Shown here: piece by piece, positions 1 through 4,467 of the stretch
How positions within the stretch are numbered: the first letter of the stretch is position 1
How the letters are laid out: each line of letters opens with the position of its first letter
Source: Pirellulales bacterium
GTDB taxonomy: Bacteria > Planctomycetota > Planctomycetia > Pirellulales > Thermoguttaceae
Assembly: GCA_030642635.1 (NCBI GenBank)
Contig: DAOWNK010000200.1
Coordinates: 1 to 6,083 of the forward strand
Length of the DNA: 6,083 nucleotides
Direction of reading: 5' to 3'
Translations under genes and position numbers: made by a program
The notes under the pieces: model-generated
Told to the model about the DNA's origin: nothing
What the model saw: the letters and a program-made list of their open reading frames with translations, nothing else
Databases searched by the model: none

Positions 1-903
1 GGCCATCTTAGCGAGCGGGCGATGCGTCGCGGCTTCGACCAGTGCGGCACGCTGGGCGCAGGGAACCATTTTCTTGAGGTTCAGGTGGTCGATGAGGTGG
101 TTGACGAGAAATCCGCCGCGGTCATGGGACTTGAAAAAAACCTTGTCTGCGTGATGATCCACAGCGGCTCGCGCGGGTTGGGCTATCAAGTGTGCGACGA
201 CTCGCTGAAAAAACTGCGCAACGCGCCGGCACGCTACGGCATCGAACTGCCGGATCGGCAACTTGCCTGCGCGCCGGTCGACAGCCCCGAGGGACGCGAA
301 TATCTGCAATCAATGCGCTGTGCGGCGAACTACGCCTGGGCGAACCGGCAACTGCTGATGTGGCAGACCAGGCAGGTATTCGCGGAATTCTTCGGCCAAT
401 CCTGGGAATCGCTGCAAATGGACCTGGTCTACGACGTTGCACACAACATCGCCAAAATGGAGCAGCACACCGTCGGCGGCCGGCTGAAGACGCTCTGTGT
501 GCATCGCAAGGGCGCCACGCGCTCGTTCGGCGCCGATCACCCGGACCTGCCGCCGCGATACCGCTCGATCGGCCAGCCGGTAATAATTCCCGGCGATATG
601 GGCACGGCAAGTTGGATTTTGGTCGGCCGGCCGGCGAGTATGGAGCGTTCGTTCGGTAGTTCCTGCCATGGCGCCGGCCGAGTGCTCAGCCGCAAGGCGG
701 CCGTGCGTCACGCCGGTGGCCGACGAATCGACCGCGAACTGGCCGAAAAAGGGATCGTCACACGATGCCGGAACTGGAAAGGGCTGGCCGAAGAGCAGCC
801 GGCGGCGTACAAGGACGTCGGCGTGGTGGTAGAGGTGGTAGATCGTGCCGGATTGGCGAAAAAGGTCGCCAGATTGCGCCCGATCGGCGTGGTGAAGGGC
901 TGA
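1..903 (+). CDS. rtcB: RNA-splicing ligase RtcB, C-terminal part (5' end outside window)
   Basis: RtcB joins RNA ends carrying a 2',3'-cyclic phosphate or 3'-phosphate to a 5'-OH end, using GTP and Mn2+, in tRNA splicing or RNA repair in the cytoplasm. The frame is open from base 1, so the ATG at 22 is internal. About 300 residues are present of the family's roughly 400-480, and the N-terminal part with the family's metal-binding Cys is missing. Visible motifs are GAGNHFLE (metal-binding Asn/His; His at 67-69), HSGSRGLG (His at 160-162), YDVAHNIAKME (His at 442-444), HRKGATRSF, and SSCHGAGR, whose His at 667-669 aligns with the guanylated histidine. The C-terminus is complete and typical, ending KVARLRPIGVVKG. 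No archease or RtcA-like gene lies downstream. The family call is very secure; only the 5' end is unknown. Confidence 0.96.
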   Translation, partial: GHLSERAMRRGFDQCGTLGAGNHFLEVQVVDEVVDEKSAAVMGLEKNLVCVMIHSGSRGLGYQVCDDSLKKLRNAPARYGIELPDRQLACAPVDSPEGREYLQSMRCAANYAWANRQLLMWQTRQVFAEFFGQSWESLQMDLVYDVAHNIAKMEQHTVGGRLKTLCVHRKGATRSFGADHPDLPPRYRSIGQPVIIPGDMGTASWILVGRPASMERSFGSSCHGAGRVLSRKAAVRHAGGRRIDRELAEKGIVTRCRNWKGLAEEQPAAYKDVGVVVEVVDRAGLAKKVARLRPIGVVKG

Positions 904-930
904 ACGATTGTTGTTTAGCCACTCTTTGGC

Positions 931-960
931 AAGAATTTCGGCCAATTTGGAATTTTTTTT
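931..960 (+). terminator. Candidate weak intrinsic terminator after rtcB
   Basis: 28 bases past the rtcB stop, bases 931-939 can pair with 949-957 (nine pairs, two of them G-U, loop 940-948). The right arm runs into eight consecutive T (953-960). The stem is AT-rich and partly built from the T-run, so termination may be inefficient. It acts only in the rtcB direction. Confidence 0.4.
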
Positions 961-997
961 GCCGGATTCAATATCGAAAATTTCCCGTTTCGAGTCT

Positions 998-1210
998 TCA
1001 CAATCGGCGATGCAATACTCGCCGGCGATGCTCCGATGCATCGCTGCGATGATGATTTATGCGTCTGAAAATGCGTGCGTCGAGGCAGTTTATCGTAGCC
1101 AAAGCGATACGATACAACGTGGATAACCACTCGTCGATGAGTCGGCGTGAATCGAGATGAAAAGGGGCGTTCACGTCAATGAAAACCGCCGCTGCGGACG
1201 GGTTTTCCAT
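998..1210 (-). CDS. Doubtful small ORF, 70 residues, no recognised family
   Basis: A minus-strand ATG at 1210 opens 70 codons ending in TGA at 998. In favour, an AAGGA sequence lies six bases before the ATG, a better ribosome site than most genes here have. The N-terminal half (MENPSAAAVFIDVNAPFHLD) also reads like a normal mixed protein. Against it, the C-terminal half is Arg/His rich (RRINHHRSDASEHRRRVLHRRL), as chance frames in TCG-rich DNA often are, and no domain, signal peptide or membrane segment is visible. The frame continues upstream to another ATG at 1252, but the ribosome site favours 1210. It converges with rtcB. A chance ORF is about as likely as a real small gene. Confidence 0.25.
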   Translation of the reverse strand: MENPSAAAVFIDVNAPFHLDSRRLIDEWLSTLYRIALATINCLDARIFRRINHHRSDASEHRRRVLHRRL

Positions 1211-1654
1211 GCGAAATCCTTCCGTTTCGGCGTGTATCGGCTGCATGCGCACACGATTTTGTCCGACCGTTTCGCGCCGTGCCGAGACATTTGTAACCTG
1301 TTGTGTATCAACAGGTTACGGCAATCGTTCCGGCGAGCCGGCTGGTGGGCGGTATGTCTTGTGGAGCGAAAAATCGGTCACGATATCATCGGTCAAGAGC
1401 TTCGGCTCGATCAACAGAAGGACACCGCATCGCAGGGCGATTAACCGACGCGCAACGTGGCGTCTACGATCGGTCGACGCCAAGTTGTCGACGTTGTGTT
1501 GCGTGATAAGTTTGGCGAGTTGAACGTATCGATCAGCGCGACGTGCGCGTTGAGTGTCGGCGCGATTCGACGGTCGATTATCGGCGCGAAAATTTCTTCG
1601 CGGCGCGTCTGAATGAAATGATTGCGAGCATGGCTGCAACAAAAAAACAAAAAA
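1211..1654. other. Intergenic stretch with no supportable gene
   Basis: Several frames stay open for 60-150 codons on both strands, but none gives a recognisable domain and their translations are rich in Arg, Ser and Cys from repeated TCG/CGA words. The part from about 1440 to 1610 is especially rich in TCGA and CGCG words. The items I can point to are an 11-bp inverted repeat (listed separately) and a short GAGC-TTCG-GCTC hairpin at 1397-1408 with a UUCG-type loop. No tRNA, SRP RNA, RNase P RNA or tmRNA signature was seen. It could be an eroded gene or a long regulatory spacer. Confidence 0.5.
1293..1319. repeat. Perfect 11-bp inverted repeat with 5-base spacer
   Basis: GTAACCTGTTG at 1293-1303 is followed by TGTAT and the exact reverse complement CAACAGGTTAC at 1309-1319. 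No T-run follows on either strand, so it is not a normal intrinsic terminator. The symmetric arms suit a dimeric repressor operator or a stable RNA hairpin. It lies 83 bp upstream of the doubtful minus-strand ORF and far upstream of the Lys-rich gene. Confidence 0.6.
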
Positions 1655-1687
1655 ATTTGCCTTAAAGTGCAAATTGTACTTGCAAAT
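1655..1687. promoter_or_regulatory. AT-rich operator-like block with alternating ATTTGC/GCAAAT
   Basis: ATTTGC at 1655-1660 faces GCAAAT at 1669-1674, which recurs at 1682-1687. Overlapping them, 1665-1681 is a near-palindrome (AAGTGCAA-A-TTGTACTT, seven of eight arm positions matching). The block sits in the most AT-rich part of the window, just upstream of and overlapping a promoter-like pair. The spacing suits a DNA-binding dimer controlling the Lys-rich gene, but no regulator is identified. Confidence 0.35.
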
Positions 1688-1707
1688 ATTTTCAAAATAG
1701 TTACGAT
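1680..1707 (+). promoter_or_regulatory. Candidate promoter for the Lys-rich protein gene
   Basis: TTGCAA (1680-1685) and TACGAT (1702-1707) are separated by 16 bases, each matching four of six positions of the sigma-70 consensus. Transcription would begin near 1714, giving a leader of about 230 bases. The predicted start coincides with the first base of the foldable leader element, which is mild independent support. Confidence 0.35.
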
Positions 1708-1713
1708 CACAAG

Positions 1714-1783
1714 AAGTTGGATCCATGGAGGGTTCAACACGGTTGAAGTTCCTCTGATGAAAAAGGAGTTTCAGCACCAACTT
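1714..1783 (+). ncRNA. Foldable leader element upstream of the Lys-rich gene (candidate cis-regulatory RNA)
   Basis: AAGTTGG (1714-1720) pairs with CCAACTT (1777-1783) as an outer helix. Inside it, 1742-1753 pairs with 1764-1775 over 12 contiguous pairs (nine Watson-Crick, three G-U) with a 10-base loop. An alternative small hairpin, TTCAAC-ACG-GTTGAA (1733-1747), uses the bases GTTGAA (1742-1747) that the 12-pair stem also needs, so the two folds exclude each other. It matches no riboswitch class I recognise. Whether it is transcribed is inferred from the promoter candidate just before it. Confidence 0.35.
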
Positions 1784-1929
1784 TGGAAACGAACGGCGGC
1801 TTGTTTCGACGCGACGTGCGTCGGTGGCAGGATGTCGGGAAGTTCGTTGTCTTGTTTCTGTGGCGATGAGCCGGTCGATGTTCGGCCCCAGCCCGACCGT
1901 TGATAAGGAGATCGCCCAACTCGTTATTT
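1784..1929 (+). other. Remainder of the leader; no confident gene
   Basis: A 48-codon frame begins at ATG 1757, in the loop of the leader hairpin, and stops at 1901-1903. It has no ribosome site and no recognisable content, so I do not call it. A perfect Shine-Dalgarno-like TAAGGAG lies at 1904-1910, but no usable start follows at normal distance. CGGTCG (1872-1877) and CGACCG (1894-1899) could pair as a small hairpin. Confidence 0.35.
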
Positions 1930-1935
1930 AGGAGG
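1930..1935 (+). promoter_or_regulatory. Strong ribosome binding site AGGAGG
   Basis: AGGAGG lies seven bases before the GTG at 1943 and fixes that start. The frame has an in-frame TAA at 1904-1906 and no ATG between that stop and the Lys-rich region. Confidence 0.85.
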
Positions 1936-1942
1936 ACGTGAG

Positions 1943-2170
1943 GTGGCCAAGAAAAAGGCAGCTCGCAAGAAGGTCGCCAAGAAGGCGGCCAAGAGGAAGG
2001 TCGCTAAGAGAAAGGTGGCCAAAAAGAAGAAGAAGGTCGCCAAAAAGAGAGTAGCCAAGAGGAAAGTGGCTAAAAAGAAGGCGGCCAAGAAAAAGGTAGC
2101 CAAAAAGAGGAAGGTGGCCAAAAAGAAGAAGATGGTCGCCAAAAAGAAAAAGGCTGCCAAGAAGGAGTAA
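1943..2170 (+). CDS. Lys/Ala-repeat histone H1-like DNA-binding protein
   Basis: A 75-residue protein starting at GTG and built almost entirely of Lys, Ala, Val and Arg: 39 Lys, 6 Arg, 18 Ala and 9 Val, with one acidic residue (the final Glu). The repeated unit is roughly VAKKK or VAKRK, with Val most often 5 to 7 residues apart. There is no globular domain, signal peptide or membrane segment. Such tails resemble the C-terminal domain of eukaryotic histone H1 and bacterial Hc1/AlgP-like proteins, which bind and compact DNA through charge; nucleoid binding is inferred from composition. The strong ribosome site before it and hairpin terminator after it suggest a monocistronic, well-translated gene. 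The repeats make length variation between strains likely. A ribosomal or RNA-binding role cannot be excluded. The coding call is strong; the exact function is not proven. Confidence 0.8.
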   Translation: MAKKKAARKKVAKKAAKRKVAKRKVAKKKKKVAKKRVAKRKVAKKKAAKKKVAKKRKVAKKKKMVAKKKKAAKKE

Positions 2171-2206
2171 CTCTTCTTCATGCGGACAAATTTGCTACGA
2201 CGAGAA

Positions 2207-2239
2207 AGAAACGCCCGGCACGGCTGACCGGGCGTTTCT
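2207..2239 (+). terminator. Intrinsic terminator of the Lys-rich gene
   Basis: AGAAACGCCCGG (2207-2218) and CCGGGCGTTTCT (2228-2239) form a perfect 12-bp stem with a 9-base loop, 36 bases after the stop codon. A short T-rich tail (ATTT) follows, and the left arm is preceded by A-rich sequence. The GC core with a closing AAA/TTT is typical of rho-independent terminators. Confidence 0.8.
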
Positions 2240-2245
2240 ATTTGG

Positions 2246-2346
2246 TCGGGGATCGGGATTCGGGGGTCGGGGATCGGGGGTCGGGGTTTAGGCTCTATTC
2301 CCTATCCCCCATTCCCGATTCCCCATTCCCGACCCCCGATTCCCGA
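2246..2346. repeat. Inverted pair of heptanucleotide tandem repeats (TCGGGRN family)
   Basis: Six heptamers fill 2246-2287 exactly in register: TCGGGGA, TCGGGAT, TCGGGGG, TCGGGGA, TCGGGGG, TCGGGGT. After a 9-base gap, seven heptamers of the complementary type (ATTCCCG, ATTCCCC and similar) fill 2297-2345. Bases 2253-2286 can pair with 2313-2346 with three mismatches and a few G-U pairs, including a perfect 12-bp core (2260-2271 with 2328-2339). The C-rich arm ends four bases from the stop codon of the PP-loop gene, and the G-rich arm begins seven bases after the histone-like gene's terminator. Both strands carry at least six G-runs of three or more with short loops, meeting the usual G-quadruplex pattern. 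It may act as a transcript-end structure for the minus-strand gene, which is an inference. Confidence 0.9.
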
Positions 2347-2349
2347 ATC

Positions 2350-3336
2350 TTAAAGCGGTGTTGCCGATTCCGCCGCCGTATCTCGCTTTGCCTTAATTAC
2401 CCATCCTGCCTCGGAGCCTCCCACCCGGACTTCTGCCTCTTCCGGTTTGCTATGGCCTGCGTAACGCAGTATCAAGGCGCCGGCAAACGCCAGGGCCGGC
2501 TCGCCAATATGTCCGACCACCACCGCGCCGGGGCCGCGGAAACCCAGCGGGATGAGTACCTTCACCTCCGGCGCGTCCTCGCGCGTAGCCATCGACCGCA
2601 ACGCGTCGTTATCGGTCGCGCTGCGAGCGATGACGATCTTCGTTTGCTCGTCGAAGCGGAAATGGCGGCCGTGGTTGAGCAACTCGAAATCCCATCGCGC
2701 CGCATCGGGGCAAAATTGCAACAGGTCGCGCACCCGGCCGGCGAACGACGGCTCGGCCAACGTGCAACCGGACGAAGGAGTAGGAATCTTGGAGATACCC
2801 AACGACTCGGCCAACGCAATCAGCCCTCGGCGTCCACGTCCGCTGAAATCGTAAAGCCGTCGGCGATCGACCAGCATTTCTTGCTCTGGGATGGTCGGCG
2901 GGAGCAATTTTGCCGACAGGGGGCGCAATAATCGGCCCTCCAGGCCGCTGCGGCGTGCGATCACCTCCAGGTGCTGCCGCTTCTGGCTCATCGGACGCTG
3001 ACCGACGACTTCGCCGGTAATTACCATGCACGCACCAAGCTCTTCCATTAACCGTCCGGCCATTCGGCACATGTAAATGCGGCAGTCGACGCATGGGTTG
3101 ACGCCCTTTCCGTAGCCGTACAACGGATTTCGGATTACCTCGACGTAATCCTCACCGACCGGAAGCACGGTCAGCTTTACGCCTAGCACGGCGGCGGCTT
3201 CCTCGGCGGCGGACCGGCAAGACGAGTAGAACGTGCGGATGCACAGCGCATCGACATCGAAACCTTGTTCTTGCAGAATGCGAACGGCCAGTATGCTATC
3301 CAGCCCGCCGGAGAAGAGTGCAACTGCACGGGGCAT
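2350..3336 (-). CDS. PP-loop ATPase, MnmA/ThiI-like tRNA thiolation protein with NFACT-R-like C-terminus
   Basis: A 328-residue protein on the minus strand. SGGLDS at residues 9-14 is the PP-loop that adenylates a substrate in tRNA-thiolating enzymes (MnmA, ThiI, TtuA). NPCVDC at 80-85 resembles the NPC-x-x-C motif of MnmA, TGEVVGQRPMSQ (107-118) is typical of this subfamily, and SSGC places a third conserved-looking Cys at 191. A CxxC plus one distant Cys recalls the [4Fe-4S] ligands of TtuA and archaeal ThiI. Residues from about 217 (ELLNHGRHFRF, then KIVIARS) look like the NFACT-R/DUF814 nucleic-acid-binding fold. It probably adds sulfur to a tRNA uridine; which position is not decidable here. 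The ATG at 3336 sits directly before the PP-loop. The frame extends upstream into repeat DNA, which I exclude, and no Shine-Dalgarno is visible. rnc lies 184 bp upstream on the same strand, so a shared transcript is possible. Confidence 0.85.
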   Translation of the reverse strand: MPRAVALFSGGLDSILAVRILQEQGFDVDALCIRTFYSSCRSAAEEAAAVLGVKLTVLPVGEDYVEVIRNPLYGYGKGVNPCVDCRIYMCRMAGRLMEELGACMVITGEVVGQRPMSQKRQHLEVIARRSGLEGRLLRPLSAKLLPPTIPEQEMLVDRRRLYDFSGRGRRGLIALAESLGISKIPTPSSGCTLAEPSFAGRVRDLLQFCPDAARWDFELLNHGRHFRFDEQTKIVIARSATDNDALRSMATREDAPEVKVLIPLGFRGPGAVVVGHIGEPALAFAGALILRYAGHSKPEEAEVRVGGSEAGWVIKAKRDTAAESATPL

Positions 3337-3362
3337 GTTAGGATGCAGGAACGGGTTTGCGC

Positions 3363-3404
3363 GAAAGAGAAGAGGAGAAAAAAGAGAAGAGAGAGGAGAG
3401 AAAC
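3363..3404. repeat. Purine heptamer tract (GAGAGGA family)
   Basis: A stretch of A and G only, apart from its last base, in degenerate 7-base units: GAAAGAG, AAGAGGA, GAAAAAA, GAGAAGA, GAGAGGA, GAGAAAC. Bases 3386-3401 are the exact reverse complement of 3504-3519 in the pyrimidine tract. It ends the leader of the PP-loop gene, about 27 bases before that gene's ATG. Confidence 0.85.
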
Positions 3405-3483
3405 GGGTGTAAACATAGGCAAGAAATCCATCGGCAATGCAGTCTACATAGGTGTTGTCTATCTTGCGAATTCTGAATTTACG

Positions 3484-3518
3484 CTCTCTTCTCTCCTCTC
3501 TCCTCTCTCCTCTCTCTT
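3484..3518. repeat. Pyrimidine heptamer tract (CTCTCCT, five units)
   Basis: Five units in exact register: CTCTCTT, CTCTCCT, CTCTCCT, CTCTCCT, CTCTCTT. It ends two bases before the rnc stop codon, so in rnc mRNA it is a GA-rich repeat directly after the stop. With the purine tract at 3363-3404 it forms a 16-bp perfect inverted pair around a loop of about 100 bases. That loop shows no gene and no convincing promoter. Confidence 0.9.
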
Positions 3519-3520
3519 CC

Positions 3521-4231
3521 TCAACCACCGGGGGGGAACGGCGCCTGCTCGCCGCCGAGTTCACTCAGAGCGTTTTGGGCGGCGTGTTGCTCGGCTTCCT
3601 TTTTGTTCCGCCCCCAGGCCGCCTGATAGCAATTCTCGCCCACCCGGGCGGCAATCTTAAAGCACTTGTTATGGTCTGGACCCTTCTCGTCGATCAACTG
3701 GTACGTAGGCGTTGTGCCATGCTCGCGTTGGACCAACTGCTGCAGCAGCGACTTGTAATTGATGCCCGATTCACCCTCGACCGCCAAATCGATTTCCGGA
3801 GCAATATGTGTATCCAGGAACGTACGGGCGGCATAATCCCCACCATCGAGGTAAATGGCGGCCACCAGCGACTCGAACACGTCGGCCAGCAGCGACGGCG
3901 GAAGAGACGATCGGGTGGACATGCCCTTGCCCAGAATCAGGAATTCATCCATGCCCAGCGACGCGCTGATCTTCGCACAGGTTTGGCGACTGACCACAAC
4001 CGACTTGATTTTGGTCAGGTCGCCTTCCAGGTAGTCTGGATACAGGTGGTAGAGCTTTTCGCAGACGACAAGCCCGAGTATGGCGTCGCCGAGGAATTCG
4101 AGCCGTTCGTTCGACGCCAAGCGGTGTTCCGCGCCAGAGGCGTGTGTCAACGCCGCTGTCAGCATGTTTTTATCGGAAAAAACGTATCCGATCCGCTGCT
4201 CGCAACGTTCCAGCCTGGTATCCAGAGACAT
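3521..4231 (-). CDS. rnc: Ribonuclease III
   Basis: RNase III cuts double-stranded RNA as a Mg2+-dependent homodimer and matures rRNA precursors and some mRNAs. The 236-residue protein has the usual two domains. The nuclease domain carries the signature NERLEFLGDAILG (41-53; E42, E45 and D49), E69 in YLEGDL, and D117 and E120 in LLADVFESLVAA, so the known active-site residues are all present. The double-stranded RNA-binding domain starts near NYKSLLQQLVQ (158) and ends with NKKEAEQHAAQNAL (209-222). A short GGEQAPFPPGG tail follows, coded across a run of seven G (3530-3536, plus strand). I choose the ATG at 4231. The in-frame GTG at 4291 lies upstream of the transcription start predicted from the promoter, and MSLDTRLERCEQRIGY is a normal family N-terminus. 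No Shine-Dalgarno is seen. Confidence 0.96.
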   Translation of the reverse strand: MSLDTRLERCEQRIGYVFSDKNMLTAALTHASGAEHRLASNERLEFLGDAILGLVVCEKLYHLYPDYLEGDLTKIKSVVVSRQTCAKISASLGMDEFLILGKGMSTRSSLPPSLLADVFESLVAAIYLDGGDYAARTFLDTHIAPEIDLAVEGESGINYKSLLQQLVQREHGTTPTYQLIDEKGPDHNKCFKIAARVGENCYQAAWGRNKKEAEQHAAQNALSELGGEQAPFPPGG

Positions 4232-4294
4232 AATGCAGTTTAGCGGCCGTGAAAAGCACGGCGAGTCTGGAGAAATTGAACGTGAAAGCACTTA

Positions 4295-4323
4295 ACTCTA
4301 ACAGTACAAACGGGTTTTGTCAA
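4295..4323 (-). promoter_or_regulatory. Candidate rnc promoter (TTGACA, extended -10)
   Basis: On the minus strand a perfect TTGACA (4323-4318) is followed after 17 bases by TAGAGT (4300-4295), preceded by TGT as in extended -10 elements. Transcription would begin near 4288, about 57 bases before the ATG at 4231 and just past the GTG at 4291-4289. This supports the shorter rnc start. Confidence 0.6.
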
Positions 4324-4342
4324 TCCGTGATTGCGATGCCCT

Positions 4343-4371
4343 TTGACACACGGCGGTGTTGAAGGGATACT
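4343..4371 (+). promoter_or_regulatory. Candidate mgtE promoter (TTGACA-17-GATACT)
   Basis: A perfect TTGACA (4343-4348) stands 17 bases from GATACT (4366-4371, four of six consensus positions). The predicted leader is about 90 bases. Its -35 box is 19 bp from the rnc -35 box on the other strand, so the two promoters stand back to back. Confidence 0.55.
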
Positions 4372-4396
4372 CGAATAAGGTGAAAGACGGTTTAGC

Positions 4397-4414
4397 CGCC
4401 GCGTCCACGCGGCG
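4397..4414 (+). promoter_or_regulatory. GC hairpin in the mgtE leader
   Basis: CGCCGCG (4397-4403) and CGCGGCG (4408-4414) form a perfect 7-bp stem with a TCCA loop, 53 bases before the mgtE start. No T-run follows. The leader is too short for an M-box magnesium riboswitch and shows none of its features, so any regulatory role is only a possibility. Confidence 0.45.
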
Positions 4415-4467
4415 TGCCATACTTACACATACGACAATAAACAACCACCAATAAAACGAGTGCCGCC

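Noticed and set aside
980..1010. Possible tRNA T-arm (TTCGAGTC)
   Set aside because: No matching acceptor, D or anticodon stems could be built around it.
1445..1615. Plus-strand frame containing LNVSISATCALSVGAIRRSIIGAK
   Set aside because: It reads somewhat like protein but has only weak GTG/TTG starts, no ribosome site and no recognisable family.
1316..1780. 154-codon minus-strand frame in the large gap
   Set aside because: No family resemblance, a patchy Arg-rich composition, and its start crosses the AT-rich promoter block and foldable leader.
1757..1903. 48-codon frame (MKKEFQHQLW...) upstream of the Lys-rich gene
   Set aside because: No ribosome site, its ATG is in a predicted hairpin loop, and the content is Cys/Arg rich and unrecognised. 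A leader peptide is possible but unsupported.
1924..2181. Phe/Leu/Ala-rich minus-strand frame opposite the Lys-rich gene
   Set aside because: It is the antisense of AAG/AAA codons. The sense strand has the ribosome site and terminator.
2246..2346. CRISPR array
   Set aside because: The units are contiguous 7-mers with no spacers, and no cas gene is present.
3337..3564. 76-residue N-terminal extension of the PP-loop protein frame
   Set aside because: It translates the GA/CT heptamer arms and overlaps the 3' end of rnc. The PP-loop motif begins eight residues after the ATG at 3336, the normal place.
4372..4467. M-box (ykoK) magnesium riboswitch before mgtE
   Set aside because: The leader is only about 90 bases and shows one short GC hairpin; M-box RNAs are about 170 bases with several conserved helices.
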